Both the position numbers and the translations under genes were made by a program. A stretch of 64,000 nt of DNA from Halarchaeum grantii (GTDB lineage Archaea; Halobacteriota; Halobacteria; Halobacteriales; Halobacteriaceae): positions 1 through 64,000 of the forward strand of contig NZ_BMPF01000008.1 of assembly GCF_014647455.2 (NCBI RefSeq), written 5' to 3'. How positions within the stretch are numbered: the stretch's first letter is position 1; the number at the start of each line of letters is the position of its first letter. The notes under the pieces are model-generated. The model did not search any database. It worked only from the letters and a program-made list of their open reading frames with translations, and had not been told where the DNA came from. Positions 40,931 to 50,055 of the stretch are shown piece after piece.

Positions 40931-41894
40931 CTCGGCGGCCGCGTTCTACGAAGCGCTCCGCGACGAGATCGAAACCGTCCTCATCGGGAAGACGGACCTC
41001 GTCGAACATCTCACGCTCTCGCTGCTCAGCGACGGCCACGTCCTCATGGAGGGCGTGCCCGGCGTCGCGAAGACGACGGTCGCGAACCTCTTCGCTCGCG
41101 CGACCGGCCTCGACGTGAACCGCGTCCAGATGACGCCGGACCTGATGCCGGCCGACATCACCGGGACGCACGTCTACAACCAGACGACCGGGGAGTTCAC
41201 CCTCCAGAAAGGGCCGGTCTTCGGGAACGTCGTCGTCGCCGACGAGATCAACCGCACGACGCCGAAGACCCAGAGCGCGCTCCTGGAGGCGATGCAGGAA
41301 CGCACCGTCACCGTGCAGGGGGAGACGCTCGCGCTCCCGGAGCCGTTCTTCGTCGTCGCGACGCAGAACCCCATCGAGATGGAGGGGACGTTCGAACTCC
41401 CGGTCGCACAGCGCGACCGCTTCCAGCTCAAACTCGACGTCGGCCTCCCGACACGCGAAGAGGAACGCCGCCTCCTCGCGCGCTTCGACTCGAACCCCGA
41501 CCTCGGTCCGCAGGACGTCACGCAGGTCGTCACCCACGACGACCTCGCCGCCGCGCGCGCCGACGCCTCGAACGTCTATATCGACGAGCGCGTCGTCGAC
41601 TACGTCCTCGACATCGTCGCGGCGACCCGGGACTCCGCCGACGTCGACCACGGCGTCTCCCCGCGTGGCGCGCTCGCCCTCCAGCGAACGAGCAAGGCGC
41701 GCGCGGCGGTCGACGGCCGCGACTACGTCGTCCCGGACGACGTCAAGGCGCTCGCCGTCCCCGCGCTCAACCACCGCCTCGTGCTGAGCACGGACGCCGA
41801 AATCAGCGACGTCTCCTCGGTCGCGGTCATCGAGGACGTCCTCGACTCGGTCACTCCACCCGGTGCCGAGGACGTCCGCCCGAACGCCGCCTGA
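40923..41894 (+). CDS. MoxR-family AAA+ ATPase
   Basis: A 323-aa AAA+ chaperone-like ATPase. Walker A is E-G-V-P-G-V-A-K-T near residues 43-51, Walker B is V-V-A-D-E-I-N-R near 106-113, sensor 1 is V-A-T-Q-N-P, and the arginine-finger region is V-A-Q-R-D-R-F. The C-terminal lid has HGVSPRGALALQRTSKA. MoxR proteins remodel or mature complexes together with vWA- or DUF58-containing partners. Its partner genes lie on the other strand immediately after (DUF58 at 43245-44669). ATG 40923 overlaps the DUF4350 stop, showing coupling. Confidence 0.95.
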   Translation: MTDSAAAFYEALRDEIETVLIGKTDLVEHLTLSLLSDGHVLMEGVPGVAKTTVANLFARATGLDVNRVQMTPDLMPADITGTHVYNQTTGEFTLQKGPVFGNVVVADEINRTTPKTQSALLEAMQERTVTVQGETLALPEPFFVVATQNPIEMEGTFELPVAQRDRFQLKLDVGLPTREEERRLLARFDSNPDLGPQDVTQVVTHDDLAAARADASNVYIDERVVDYVLDIVAATRDSADVDHGVSPRGALALQRTSKARAAVDGRDYVVPDDVKALAVPALNHRLVLSTDAEISDVSSVAVIEDVLDSVTPPGAEDVRPNAA

Positions 41895-41897
41895 GCG

Positions 41898-42776
41898 TCA
41901 CTCGCGTCGACCGCCCGTTGCCTCGTCCGCCTCGAACGCCGGCCAGTCGAGGACGACGCGCTCGTCGGCGCGCTCACCGCCGTCCGTGACGCGGAGTGCG
42001 ACCGCTTCCCCGCAGTCGCGCGCGACGCCGACCGCGAGGAAGCTCGCGACCGGGTGGTCGAACGTCTCCCCGGGGCCGAACTCGACGCCGGAGAGCGCGA
42101 CGGCGAGGCGGCCGTCGCCGACCTGCTCGACGTCGCCGCTCTCGACGAGCTCGAACTGGTTCGCGAGGGCGTCGACGAGCGACTCGCCGAGGCGCTCCGG
42201 GTCGCCGTCCGCCGACGTGGTGCGCGCGCGCTCGTACTCCTCGAAGAGGCGGTCGCCGCTCGCGTGCAGGGAGACGCCGCGTTCGCGGTCGTCGTCCGTC
42301 GCGACGAAGACGGTGGCGAGCGCGTCGTCGTCGGGGCGACGCGCGGTCGCGTGCTGTGGCACGAACAGTCGCGCGCCCGCGTCCGGGTGCTCGACCGGGA
42401 CGTAGTAGCGGTGGTCGGTGAGCCCGAGTTCGCGCGCGATGTCGGCTTCGTTCTCCGCGAGCGCGCTGAACGCGCGCTCGCCGACCGTGACCGGGACGAC
42501 GTGCTCGGGCGTCAAGTAGTACGTGAGCACGCCCGCGAACACGCCGGTGCCCGCGAGCGCGAACAGCACCGTTCGCGCGTCCGCGAACGCGACTCCGAGC
42601 AGTCCGGCGAGGACGCCTAGCGCGCCGAACGCGGCGGCGCTCCGCCGATAGGAGACGCGTTTCGAGCGGGCGTACTCCTCGCGGAGGCGCCGGTTCTCCT
42701 CCTCGACCAGCTGGAGGCGCGTTTCGAGGACCGCATCGTCGTCGGCCGACTCGGCGTCGATGTCTGCATCACTCAT
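41898..42776 (-). CDS. Coiled-coil and two-helix membrane protein of the DUF58 operon
   Basis: A 292-aa protein not assigned to a named family. Residues 15-45 form a coiled coil (LETRLQLVEEENRRLREEY). Two adjacent helices follow (AAFGALGVLAGLLGVAFA and VLFALAGTGVFAGVLTYYL). Residues 90-290 are a soluble alpha/beta domain with ERAFSALAENEADIARELGL and DHRYYVPVEHPDAGARLFVP. Its ATG overlaps the stop of the membrane gene at 42769 by eight bases, making it the third gene of the DUF58 operon. It ends three bases before the convergent MoxR stop. It probably anchors or regulates the MoxR/DUF58 complex at the membrane. Confidence 0.78.
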   Translation of the reverse strand: MSDADIDAESADDDAVLETRLQLVEEENRRLREEYARSKRVSYRRSAAAFGALGVLAGLLGVAFADARTVLFALAGTGVFAGVLTYYLTPEHVVPVTVGERAFSALAENEADIARELGLTDHRYYVPVEHPDAGARLFVPQHATARRPDDDALATVFVATDDDRERGVSLHASGDRLFEEYERARTTSADGDPERLGESLVDALANQFELVESGDVEQVGDGRLAVALSGVEFGPGETFDHPVASFLAVGVARDCGEAVALRVTDGGERADERVVLDWPAFEADEATGGRRE

Positions 42777-43248
42777 GTGTTGAATCGGGGACGAGATCGA
42801 GCATGACTAGTTCGTAGCGGTGCACGCCGTAGCCGAGGAGCGCGACGGTCCCGAGGACGAGCGCCGCGAGCGTCCACGTCGGCAGGGACGCGCTGAGACC
42901 CGCGCCGAGGACGGCGAGGGCGGCGCCGCTCGCGACCGCGAACGTGGCGAGCGTGCGGACGGAGCGCGTCGCGCGCAGGAGGTGTGCGCCGAGGCCGACG
43001 CTCACGCCCCCGACGACGAGGACGAGCGTCGCGAGCGAGACGGGGCCGAGCGCGCCGAGCGCGACGGCTGCGAGGACGGTTGCGACGCGCCCGTCACGGA
43101 GGAGCCAGCAGACGCCGACGGCGAGCGCGGCGACGACGCCCGGCCCCCCGTGTCCGGTGGCGAAGCCGATGGCGACGAGGAGGAACCCGATCGCGGGGCC
43201 GGTCGCGCGCTCGGCGCGTCCGAGCAGGCGCGTGCTCGTCGCACTCAT
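42769..43248 (-). CDS. Small polytopic membrane protein (DUF7519-like)
   Basis: A 159-aa protein made almost only of hydrophobic helices: AIGFLLVAIGFATG, GVVAALAVGVCWLL, VATVLAAVALGALGPVSLATLVLVVGGV, LATFAVASGAALAVLGAGL and WTLAALVLGTVALLGYGV. It resembles the haloarchaeal DUF7519 type associated with DUF58 genes. Its ATG overlaps the DUF58 stop in ATGA, and its stop overlaps the next start. It is likely a membrane subunit of the same complex. Confidence 0.75.
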   Translation of the reverse strand: MSATSTRLLGRAERATGPAIGFLLVAIGFATGHGGPGVVAALAVGVCWLLRDGRVATVLAAVALGALGPVSLATLVLVVGGVSVGLGAHLLRATRSVRTLATFAVASGAALAVLGAGLSASLPTWTLAALVLGTVALLGYGVHRYELVMLDLVPDSTHE

Positions 43249-44669
43249 GCCGGTCGCCTCCGCTCGCGTCGCGCCGTCAGTAACGCTTCGAGCCGCTCGC
43301 CGGGCGTGACCTCGTACGCCTCGACGCGCGCGGTCTTCGCGAGCGACTCGCGGAAGGCGACGAACTCACTGTACGCCGCGTACGCCGACTCGAGGTCCGC
43401 GAGCGCGTCCGGTTCGTAGAGCGCGCGCGGCGCGATGAAGACGAGGACGTGGTCGTCGCCGTGCTGGAGGAGGTTGACCGTCCGCTGCAGCTCCGCTCGA
43501 TGTGCGTCGTCCGTGAACACGACGTGCCAGTGCTGGCCGCCGTGGCGTGTCGTGAACGTCTTCGCCGCCCGATAGAGCGGGTCGTCGGCGGTGGCGTGCT
43601 GGTGGCGGGTCGCGGTCGTGACGTAGGGGCGGAGGGTCGAGGCGTACGTGCTGTCGTCGCCACGGAGCGCCCGCGTGAGCGCGCCCGCGCCACCTCGCTC
43701 GGTCTTCGGCCACGCGACGCCGTCCCCGGTCGTCGGGGTGAGCGCGTGGAGTTTCCGCTCGATGATCGGGTACTGCGTGTGCGCGGTCGCGCTCGCCACG
43801 CGGTCGGTGACGCCGTCGTCCCCGACCGCGTAGTAGGAGAGGGGGTCCTCGGCCGCCGCTGCGCTCTCCACGACGGCGAGCGCGGCCTCCCGGAGGTAGT
43901 CGAAGGCGGTCACGCCGCTGCGGCCGACGCCGGTCGTCGCGCGGTGGTCGACGAAGACGGCGGTCTGTCGCTCTGTCGTCGCCTCCGCCTCGCGGAGAAA
44001 CGGCTCGTTCAGTCGCGCGGTCGTCAGCCAGTCGATTCGGGTCGCCGGGTCGCCGGGCTGGTACTCGCGGATGTCCGCCGGGTCGACCCCGGCACCCCAG
44101 CGCTCGGCCGTGTGACTCCCGTACGGCGTCGTCATCCGGACGTCGCCCGCGCCGACCTGCACGTCGCGTGGGAGGCGTGGCTCGACGGTCAACGCGACGG
44201 CCTCACCGATGGGGAGGGTTTCGCTGAACAGGCCGAACGCGCCCCGAACGGTCACCGTCGGGCGCGAGACCGTGTGCCGGCCCGCGACGGGGACGGTGAG
44301 CGAGAAGACGGTTCGTGCCGCGTGCTCGGCGTCCGCGAGCGAGAGCGACGCCGCGTCCGCCTCGACGTCGGCGGCCGCCGGTGGCGTGACCGCGATTTCG
44401 AGGGGGACGTCCGTCTCCTCGCGTGTCGCCGTGAGGACGACCGGCACCGATTCGTCGGTCATGAGCGTCTCTTGTGCGGGGACGATGCTGACCGAGAGGT
44501 CGCTCGTGAGCGTGCGGAGCGTCCGGACGAACGCGAGTTGCGCGGCGAGCACCCAGCCGCCGAGCAGGCAGAGGCCGAGCAGGACGAGTGGGCGGGCGAA
44601 CACCACCGCGAACCCCGCCAGAAGCGCGAGCAGGAGGAGGGCTTCGCGGCCGGTTCTGGTCACCCGCAT
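43245..44669 (-). CDS. DUF58-domain membrane protein
   Basis: A 474-aa protein with two N-terminal helices (ALLLLALLAGFAVVFARPLVLLGLCLLGGWVLAAQL in pieces). A beta-rich extracytoplasmic segment follows (about 55-190). The DUF58 signature is R-E-Y-Q-P-G-D-P-A-T-R-I-D-W near residues 203-216, then T-A-R-L-N-E-P-F. The C-terminal half has a vWA-like Rossmann core (TAVFVDHRA, WHVVFTDD, HVLVFIAP). DUF58 proteins are the vWA-type partners of MoxR ATPases. ATG 44669 is used; a GTG one codon earlier is possible. First gene of a three-gene overlapping operon, divergent from the Ig-stalk protein. Confidence 0.9.
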   Translation of the reverse strand: MRVTRTGREALLLLALLAGFAVVFARPLVLLGLCLLGGWVLAAQLAFVRTLRTLTSDLSVSIVPAQETLMTDESVPVVLTATREETDVPLEIAVTPPAAADVEADAASLSLADAEHAARTVFSLTVPVAGRHTVSRPTVTVRGAFGLFSETLPIGEAVALTVEPRLPRDVQVGAGDVRMTTPYGSHTAERWGAGVDPADIREYQPGDPATRIDWLTTARLNEPFLREAEATTERQTAVFVDHRATTGVGRSGVTAFDYLREAALAVVESAAAAEDPLSYYAVGDDGVTDRVASATAHTQYPIIERKLHALTPTTGDGVAWPKTERGGAGALTRALRGDDSTYASTLRPYVTTATRHQHATADDPLYRAAKTFTTRHGGQHWHVVFTDDAHRAELQRTVNLLQHGDDHVLVFIAPRALYEPDALADLESAYAAYSEFVAFRESLAKTARVEAYEVTPGERLEALLTARRERRRPA

Positions 44670-44815
44670 CACCGTATCGACGTATCGCGGGCCAATTGAA
44701 CCTACTGATACATTCGCGTACGCGAGCCGGTCCGTCCGTGAGACACGCCCCCATCCCGGACGTCGGCTCTCGGCTGTAGAAAGGGGTTTGTACGTCCGTG
44801 GGATACGTCACGGAC

Positions 44816-46885
44816 GTGACTTGGGTCACGCGACGGCGCGCCCGGCTCGTCTTCGCCGTGGCCGCGGCGTTCGCTCTCTGCGTCTCCGGCGTGCACGCGG
44901 GCCCAGCGGCCGAAAGCGCGGCCGCCACGCCGACCGCACAGGTGAGCGGACCCGACAACGACACCGCGAACAACTCCTCGGTGCCACACCACCGCGACCC
45001 CGCGACGTACGAGGAACCGGGTGAGATCCGGGGGCTCGAGTCGTGGCTCGATTCGCACCTCGGCGCGCGACTCGCCGCGAGCACGCGCAACGTGAGTCAG
45101 GGCCAGTACGAGGCGGCGCGCGCGGTCGTCGGCGACGCGTACAGCGACCGCCTCGACCAGTACGTCGACGTCGCCGGCGCGACCGACTACGAGAGCGACG
45201 ACCGGGCCGCCGACGAGTTCGCGCGCGCACAGGACGCCCAGCGCGAGTACGTCTCGAGCACGAGTCGCTACGAGCGCGTCCACGAGCAGTATCAGCGCGC
45301 CCGCGACGCGGGCGACGAATCGCGCGCGCGGCGCCTCGCCCGCGAGCTCCAGCGTCTCGCCACCAACGTCACCGAGCACCGCACCGCGGTCGTCGAGTCG
45401 TACCGCGCGGTCGGCAACGGGACGGCGGTCGACCTCACGGCGGCGATGCAGCGCACGAACCGGAGCACGGAGGCGGTGCTGTCGACGCAGTCGAGCGTGC
45501 GCGGCGAGACGTTCACGCACACGCGCGTGACGCTCACCCTCGACGACGCGACGCTCACGCCGACGCGACAGAGTCGCGCCACGGGCGTCCTCCGCACCGC
45601 CGACGGCGCCCCGATTCCGAACGGCACGGTCGTCCTCCGGGTCGGCGCGGACACGCTCACGACCACGACCGACGCGGACGGCCGATACGCGCTCACGTAT
45701 CGCCCGGTCGACCTCTCGACGGCGACCGAATCCGCCCGCGTCCGCTATCGGCCCGCAAGCGCGTCGCCGTACCTCGGTGCGAACGCCACCACTCCCGTCG
45801 ACGTCGCGTCCGCTCCGGCGACCGTCACGCTCACGTCGACGCCGCGAGCGGCCGCGTACGGTGAGTCACTCCGCGTTACGGGCGACGTCGACGTCGCCGG
45901 TGCGCAGTTCGCCGGTGTCCCCGTTCGCGTCACGCTCGGTGGCGATGTCGTCGCGCGCACCACGACGAACGCGAGCGGCGGCTTCACCGCCACGCCCCGT
46001 CTCGGCGCGCGACCCGCTGCCGGCACGGCGCCACTCACCGTCGAGGCCGGTCGCACGGACACCGCCATCGAACCGGGGCGCGCGGCGACGACGCTCACCG
46101 TCCGCGAGACGGCGACGTCGCTTTCGCTCACCGCGAACGCGTCCCCGTCGACGCTCGACGTCGCGACGCGACTACGCACTCCTGACGGCGGCGTCGCCGG
46201 CCAGCCGGTCGTGGTGCGCGCGAACGGGACGCGCCTCGCGACGCTCACAACCGACGGCGACGGCACCGCGAACGCCACGCTCACGCTCCCGTCGCGTCTC
46301 CAACCGACGACCGGGGCGCGCACGCTGACGATAACGGCCGCGTACGCGGCGTCCGGAACGAACCTCGAGGCGGCGTCCGCTCGCACGGCCGTCACCGTCT
46401 CGCCACCGCCCGCGTCGTCGAGCGGCGTCACGCTGACGCAGGCGTGGATCCTGCTCGGCGCCGTCCTCGTCGCGAGCCTCCTGTTCGCGCTCGCGTACGC
46501 GCTCTGGCGTCGCGACCTCGAAGCCGACGACGACGTGCCCGAGCCGACGCCGGACCCGGAGCCCGACCCGGCGACGCCCGCGCTCGCCGACCGCCTGCTC
46601 GCCACGGCGCGCGCCTCGCTCGACGACGCCGAGGCCGCGACGACGGTCGAGACGGCGTACGCCGCCGTCCGTCGCGCGTTCGACGAGGACGACGCCCGCC
46701 TCCGCCAGCGCACGCACTGGGAGTTCTACACGACGCTCAGCGACACGCTCGGGGAGGACGAACGCGCCGCGCTCGAAACGCTGACGTCGACCTACGAGCA
46801 CGCGACCTTCGCCGGGCGTCCGGTCTCGCGCGCGGACGCCGAGGCCGCGCTCGCCGCCGCCGAACGCCTCGTCGAGGACGCGTAA
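44816..46885 (+). CDS. Secreted Ig-like stalk protein with C-terminal membrane anchor and DUF4129-like tail
   Basis: About 689 aa. The N-terminus is a signal peptide (TRRRARLVFAVAAAFALCVSG). A helical, Arg/Gln/Glu-rich region (about 55-215) is followed by three beta-sandwich repeats: LRTADGAPIPNGTVVLRV, VTGDVDVAGAQFAGVPVRVTL and RTPDGGVAGQPVVVRANG, typical of bacterial Ig/transthyretin-like modules. A single helix near residues 553-575 (AWILLGAVLVASLLFALAYAL) leads to an acidic cytosolic tail with RTHWEFYTTLSDTL, as in DUF4129 proteins of MoxR/DUF58 loci. GTG 44816 is preferred to GTG 44798. It is divergent from the DUF58 operon and completes the module across both strands. Confidence 0.8.
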   Translation: MTWVTRRRARLVFAVAAAFALCVSGVHAGPAAESAAATPTAQVSGPDNDTANNSSVPHHRDPATYEEPGEIRGLESWLDSHLGARLAASTRNVSQGQYEAARAVVGDAYSDRLDQYVDVAGATDYESDDRAADEFARAQDAQREYVSSTSRYERVHEQYQRARDAGDESRARRLARELQRLATNVTEHRTAVVESYRAVGNGTAVDLTAAMQRTNRSTEAVLSTQSSVRGETFTHTRVTLTLDDATLTPTRQSRATGVLRTADGAPIPNGTVVLRVGADTLTTTTDADGRYALTYRPVDLSTATESARVRYRPASASPYLGANATTPVDVASAPATVTLTSTPRAAAYGESLRVTGDVDVAGAQFAGVPVRVTLGGDVVARTTTNASGGFTATPRLGARPAAGTAPLTVEAGRTDTAIEPGRAATTLTVRETATSLSLTANASPSTLDVATRLRTPDGGVAGQPVVVRANGTRLATLTTDGDGTANATLTLPSRLQPTTGARTLTITAAYAASGTNLEAASARTAVTVSPPPASSSGVTLTQAWILLGAVLVASLLFALAYALWRRDLEADDDVPEPTPDPEPDPATPALADRLLATARASLDDAEAATTVETAYAAVRRAFDEDDARLRQRTHWEFYTTLSDTLGEDERAALETLTSTYEHATFAGRPVSRADAEAALAAAERLVEDA

Positions 46886-46933
46886 TCGCGGTTCCGACTG
46901 CCTTTTCACCCTCTATCGCCAACCCCGGCACGC

Positions 46934-47920
46934 ATGAGCGACGCCCCGGACTGGACGCGCCTCCTCCCGCGGCCGCTGCGCCGCCTCCCGGCGGACATCG
47001 CGGCCACCGTCGCGCTCACGCTCGTCGGCGTCCTCCTCCCGGTTCTCCCCGTGCTGAAGGAGACGCCGCTGCGCGTCCTCTTCGGCCTCCCGCTCGTCCT
47101 CTTCCTCCCCGGGTACGCGCTCGTCGCCGCGCTCTTCCCCGAGGCCGGGAGCGACGACGCGGGCATCGACGGCGTCGAGCGCGTCGCGCTCTCCTTCGGC
47201 CTGAGCATCGCCGTCACGCCGCTTCTGGGACTGGTGCTCAACTTCACGCCGTGGGGAATTCGACTGATCCCGATTCTCGTCGCCGTCGGCGGGTTCACGC
47301 TCGTCGCGGCCGGTGTCGCGGCCGTCCGCCGCTGGGAGACGCCGAGCGAGGAGCGCTTTCGCGTTCCCTATCGCGAGTGGGCGAGCGACGCGCGCGTCGA
47401 ACTCCTCGAACCCGACACCACGACGGACGCCGCGCTGAACGTCCTCCTCGCGGTGAGCGTCCTCGTCGCCGTCGCGAGCGTCGGCTACGCCGTCACCGTC
47501 CCCCAGCAGGGCGAGGCGTTCACCGAGTTCTACTACCTCACGTACGGCGAGGACGGCGACCTCGTCGCGGACGACTACCCCTCCGAGATGGTCGTGAACG
47601 AGTCCGCGCCGCTCGTCGTCGGCGTCGGCAACCACGAGCACCGCGCGCAGAACTACACGTGGGTGCTCCTCGAACAGCAGGTGCACGTCGAGAACAACAC
47701 GACGCTCGTGGACCGATCGGTGCGACTCGAGACGCATCGCCTCCGCCTCGCCGCCAACGAGACGCGCCACACGAACGTCACCATCACGCCGGCGTTCGCG
47801 GGCGAGCGCCAGCGCTTCGCCTTCGTGCTCTACAAGGGCGAACCGCCCGCCGACCCGAGTGTCGAGAGCGCGTACCGCGAGGTCCACCTCTGGGCGAACG
47901 TCACCGAGGCGTCCGCCTAG
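46934..47920 (+). CDS. DUF1616 membrane protein
   Basis: A 328-aa protein with DUF1616 hallmarks: four N-terminal helices (IAATVALTLVGVLLPVLP; LRVLFGLPLVLFLPGYALVAALFP; ERVALSFGLSIAVTPLLGLVL; IPILVAVGGFTLVAAGVAAV), where L-F-L-P-G-Y is diagnostic. A fifth helix (NVLLAVSVLVAVASVGYAV) is followed by an extracellular beta domain (about 195-328) rich in N-x-T sites (NYTW, NNTT). The family often accompanies S-layer or glycosylation genes in archaea; its function is unknown. It lies 48 bp downstream of the Ig-stalk protein on the same strand. Confidence 0.88.
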   Translation: MSDAPDWTRLLPRPLRRLPADIAATVALTLVGVLLPVLPVLKETPLRVLFGLPLVLFLPGYALVAALFPEAGSDDAGIDGVERVALSFGLSIAVTPLLGLVLNFTPWGIRLIPILVAVGGFTLVAAGVAAVRRWETPSEERFRVPYREWASDARVELLEPDTTTDAALNVLLAVSVLVAVASVGYAVTVPQQGEAFTEFYYLTYGEDGDLVADDYPSEMVVNESAPLVVGVGNHEHRAQNYTWVLLEQQVHVENNTTLVDRSVRLETHRLRLAANETRHTNVTITPAFAGERQRFAFVLYKGEPPADPSVESAYREVHLWANVTEASA

Positions 47921-47945
47921 ACGACGCGCGTCCTCCCGCGCTCGG

Positions 47946-48299
47946 TCACTCGTGGCCCTTCGACGGCGAGGCGTTCGCGGACGCGCTCGGCGTCGGGGCG
48001 CGCGATAGCGCCGCCTCGGCAACCGGCGTCTTCGTGAGGCCGCCCTGACAGCCCTGACAGAGGTCGTCCTGCCACGCGACCGTCGAGACCGTCTCCCGCT
48101 CACCCCCACAGTACTGACAGTACTGCGTCGTCGTCGGCGCGATTCGCGACGACAGCTCGGCCGGGCCGTCAGCGTCGTGCGCCGATGGGACGCCGGTCCC
48201 GCAGGTCCGGCAGATGTCACGTTGCCAGCCCACGGTCTTCGCTACTTCCCGCTCCGAGTCACAGGTCGGGCAGTATGACCGCTCCGCTCCCCCTCTCAT
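47946..48299 (-). CDS. Tandem zinc-ribbon protein (internal duplication)
   Basis: A 117-aa protein with two similar zinc ribbons. Repeat 1 (about 9-34) has C-P-T-C, TVGWQRDIC and C-R-T-C-G. Repeat 2 (about 60-86) has C-Q-Y-C-G, TVAWQDDLC and C-Q-G-C. The shared core is CxxC-S/G-x-E-R-E-x5-V-x-W-Q-x-D-x-C-x2-C, so an internal duplication is evident. The linker and tail are low-complexity. Such proteins bind nucleic acid or partner proteins; the role is unknown. TTTTAG on the minus strand (about 48327-48332) could be the TATA box of a leaderless transcript. It is convergent with DUF1616. Confidence 0.8.
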   Translation of the reverse strand: MRGGAERSYCPTCDSEREVAKTVGWQRDICRTCGTGVPSAHDADGPAELSSRIAPTTTQYCQYCGGERETVSTVAWQDDLCQGCQGGLTKTPVAEAALSRAPTPSASANASPSKGHE

Positions 48300-48522
48300 A
48301 CATAAACGTACTGGCCAACTCAGTAACTAAAACTGGTTTATCGTTCACATAATCAACACCAGGAAGAAAAGTTGACTTACGAACAGGTGTCCTGACTAAC
48401 TACCACACGCCGGTTTCCCGTGCCCCGCTCACCATCGTCGCGCGTCGCTCACGCCCGTCGACGGCCGTCCGCTGACCAACTTCATCGCTGACGGTGCGAC
48501 CCGCGAGCAACGCCCCACTGCC

Positions 48523-49149
48523 TCACGCGTCACCCCGTTGCGACACGAGGGCGCGAACGCGCCCGCTGTACTCACGGTGGAGGCCGTCCGCACCGAGGTG
48601 GCTGAGGAACCCGAGGAGGAACGCCGCGCTCTCGGTGAGCGCCACGGCACGAACCGGCGCTCCGACCGACCCGTCCGTGCCGAGGAGGAGGCTCACGACT
48701 GCGCCGACGCAGAGCGCGACGACGACGCCCGTCGAGAGCCGGTGCGTGACCGTTCGATGCGTCGGGCGCAACACCGGGAAGAGCCGCCGCGTCCCGACCC
48801 ACGCGCCCCACGCGAGCGACGCGACGACGACGCCGCCGAGGAACGCCCCCGGCCGCCCGGTCGCTCGCGTGACCGTCGCCGCGATGGCCGGGCGATAGCG
48901 GAGGCCGACGACGAGCGCGACCGCGGCGACGAGCACCGGACAGACGTCCGCCCCGTAGCGATGCGGGATCGACGCCGGGTGGTCGAGGTCGGGGAAGAGC
49001 GCGCCGGCGAGCGTCGCCGGGAGGCTCACACACACGAGCGCGAGCGGGCCGAGCGAGCACGCGCCGAGGAGGTAGGCGCTCGCGGTCGCGGCGACGAGGA
49101 CGGCATGGGTTGCGAGCCCCCATCGGAGATGCGTCTCGAAGCCGCTCAT
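48523..49149 (-). CDS. YdjM/DUF457-type membrane-bound metal-dependent hydrolase
   Basis: A 208-aa integral membrane protein. His residues of the DUF457 type are seen in T-H-L-R-W-G-L-A-T-H at the N-terminus, F-P-D-L-D-H (about residues 49-54), and R-P-T-H-R-T-V-T-H-R near 122-130, with D/H pattern F-L-S-H-L-G-A-D-G near 182-190. Five or six helices separate these motifs. The family is predicted to hydrolyse phosphoesters in the membrane and includes the LexA-regulated YdjM. ATG 49149 matches the family start. It is the last gene downstream of the tubulin-like operon, 81 bp after the membrane protein. Confidence 0.8.
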   Translation of the reverse strand: MSGFETHLRWGLATHAVLVAATASAYLLGACSLGPLALVCVSLPATLAGALFPDLDHPASIPHRYGADVCPVLVAAVALVVGLRYRPAIAATVTRATGRPGAFLGGVVVASLAWGAWVGTRRLFPVLRPTHRTVTHRLSTGVVVALCVGAVVSLLLGTDGSVGAPVRAVALTESAAFLLGFLSHLGADGLHREYSGRVRALVSQRGDA

Positions 49150-49230
49150 GCGTGCCCGGCACACCCCCGTGAGTCTCGCGGCCCCTGCTGGGCTGCGCTC
49201 GCGCGCGACCGCCAGCGGCGCGTCGACGTC

Positions 49231-50055
49231 TCAGTCATCGAGATCGAGCGCGATGCTCTCGGTGCCCGGGTCGTCGCCCGTCCCGGTCGTCGTCTTCGTG
49301 GCGCCCGACCGGTCGTCGCGCGTCGACCCGCCGAGACTTCGGATGGCGTCCGCGACGGCGCGCTCGGCGCTGGCGGTGAGCGGCTGGTCGGCGACCGACT
49401 GGAGCGTCGAGCGCGTGGCCGCCCGGAGGCGGCGCCGATAGATGGCGCCGGCGACGAGCGCGAGCGCCCCCATCGATGCGGCGCCGATGGCGCCGCTGGT
49501 CAGCGGGGAGAGCGTCGGCGTGATGCCGTAGGCGGCGTGCTCGGCCGTGACGGTGGGCGCGACGCGCTTCGAGGTCTCGACGACGCGCTGCGTCCGCGCG
49601 AACTGCGTTTCGACGTGGACCGTCGCGAGCGTCTCGCCCTGCGGGAGCACGGACTTCGGGTAGACGCGGAAGCTGATGGAGGCGGTCTCGCCGGGTTCGA
49701 GGCGACCGAGGTCGAAGGTCGGCGGCCGGTCGACGGTTCGGTCGATGACCTGCTCGCCACCCGTGGTCTCGCTCGTCGAGATGGACGACGGCGCGATGAA
49801 CGCCGCGCGGTCGGTGGCGAGCGTGAGCTCGGTGGCGTTGATGGGGCCCGTGCGCTCGGTCGGCGCGACCGTCACCGTCACCGCGACCGCGTGGTCGGCG
49901 TCGGCCGAGGTCCCGACGAACGTCTCCTCGACGCCCACGGGCGCGTCCGGCACGCCCTCGCTGGCGCTGGCGTCCACGCTGACGATGGCGACGCCCCCGA
50001 CGACCACCGCGACGACGAGGCAGGCGGCGACGAACGCGCGGGTGCGCTCAGTCAT
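49231..50055 (-). CDS. Secreted, single-pass membrane protein of the tubulin-like operon
   Basis: A 274-aa protein without a recognised named family. A signal peptide or N-terminal helix (AFVAACLVVAVVVGGVAIV) is followed by an extracellular beta domain (about 30-170). The NEW3/COG1361-like sentence FDLGRLEPGETASISFRVYPKSVLP marks a domain that binds or stacks with other surface domains. A second helix (GAIGAASMGALALVAGAIYRRRL) is followed by an acidic, helical cytosolic tail of about 70 residues with STLQSVADQPLTASAERAV. Its ATG overlaps the stop of the tubulin-like GTPase by eight bases, so it is the strongest candidate membrane partner of that protein. Confidence 0.78.
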   Translation of the reverse strand: MTERTRAFVAACLVVAVVVGGVAIVSVDASASEGVPDAPVGVEETFVGTSADADHAVAVTVTVAPTERTGPINATELTLATDRAAFIAPSSISTSETTGGEQVIDRTVDRPPTFDLGRLEPGETASISFRVYPKSVLPQGETLATVHVETQFARTQRVVETSKRVAPTVTAEHAAYGITPTLSPLTSGAIGAASMGALALVAGAIYRRRLRAATRSTLQSVADQPLTASAERAVADAIRSLGGSTRDDRSGATKTTTGTGDDPGTESIALDLDD

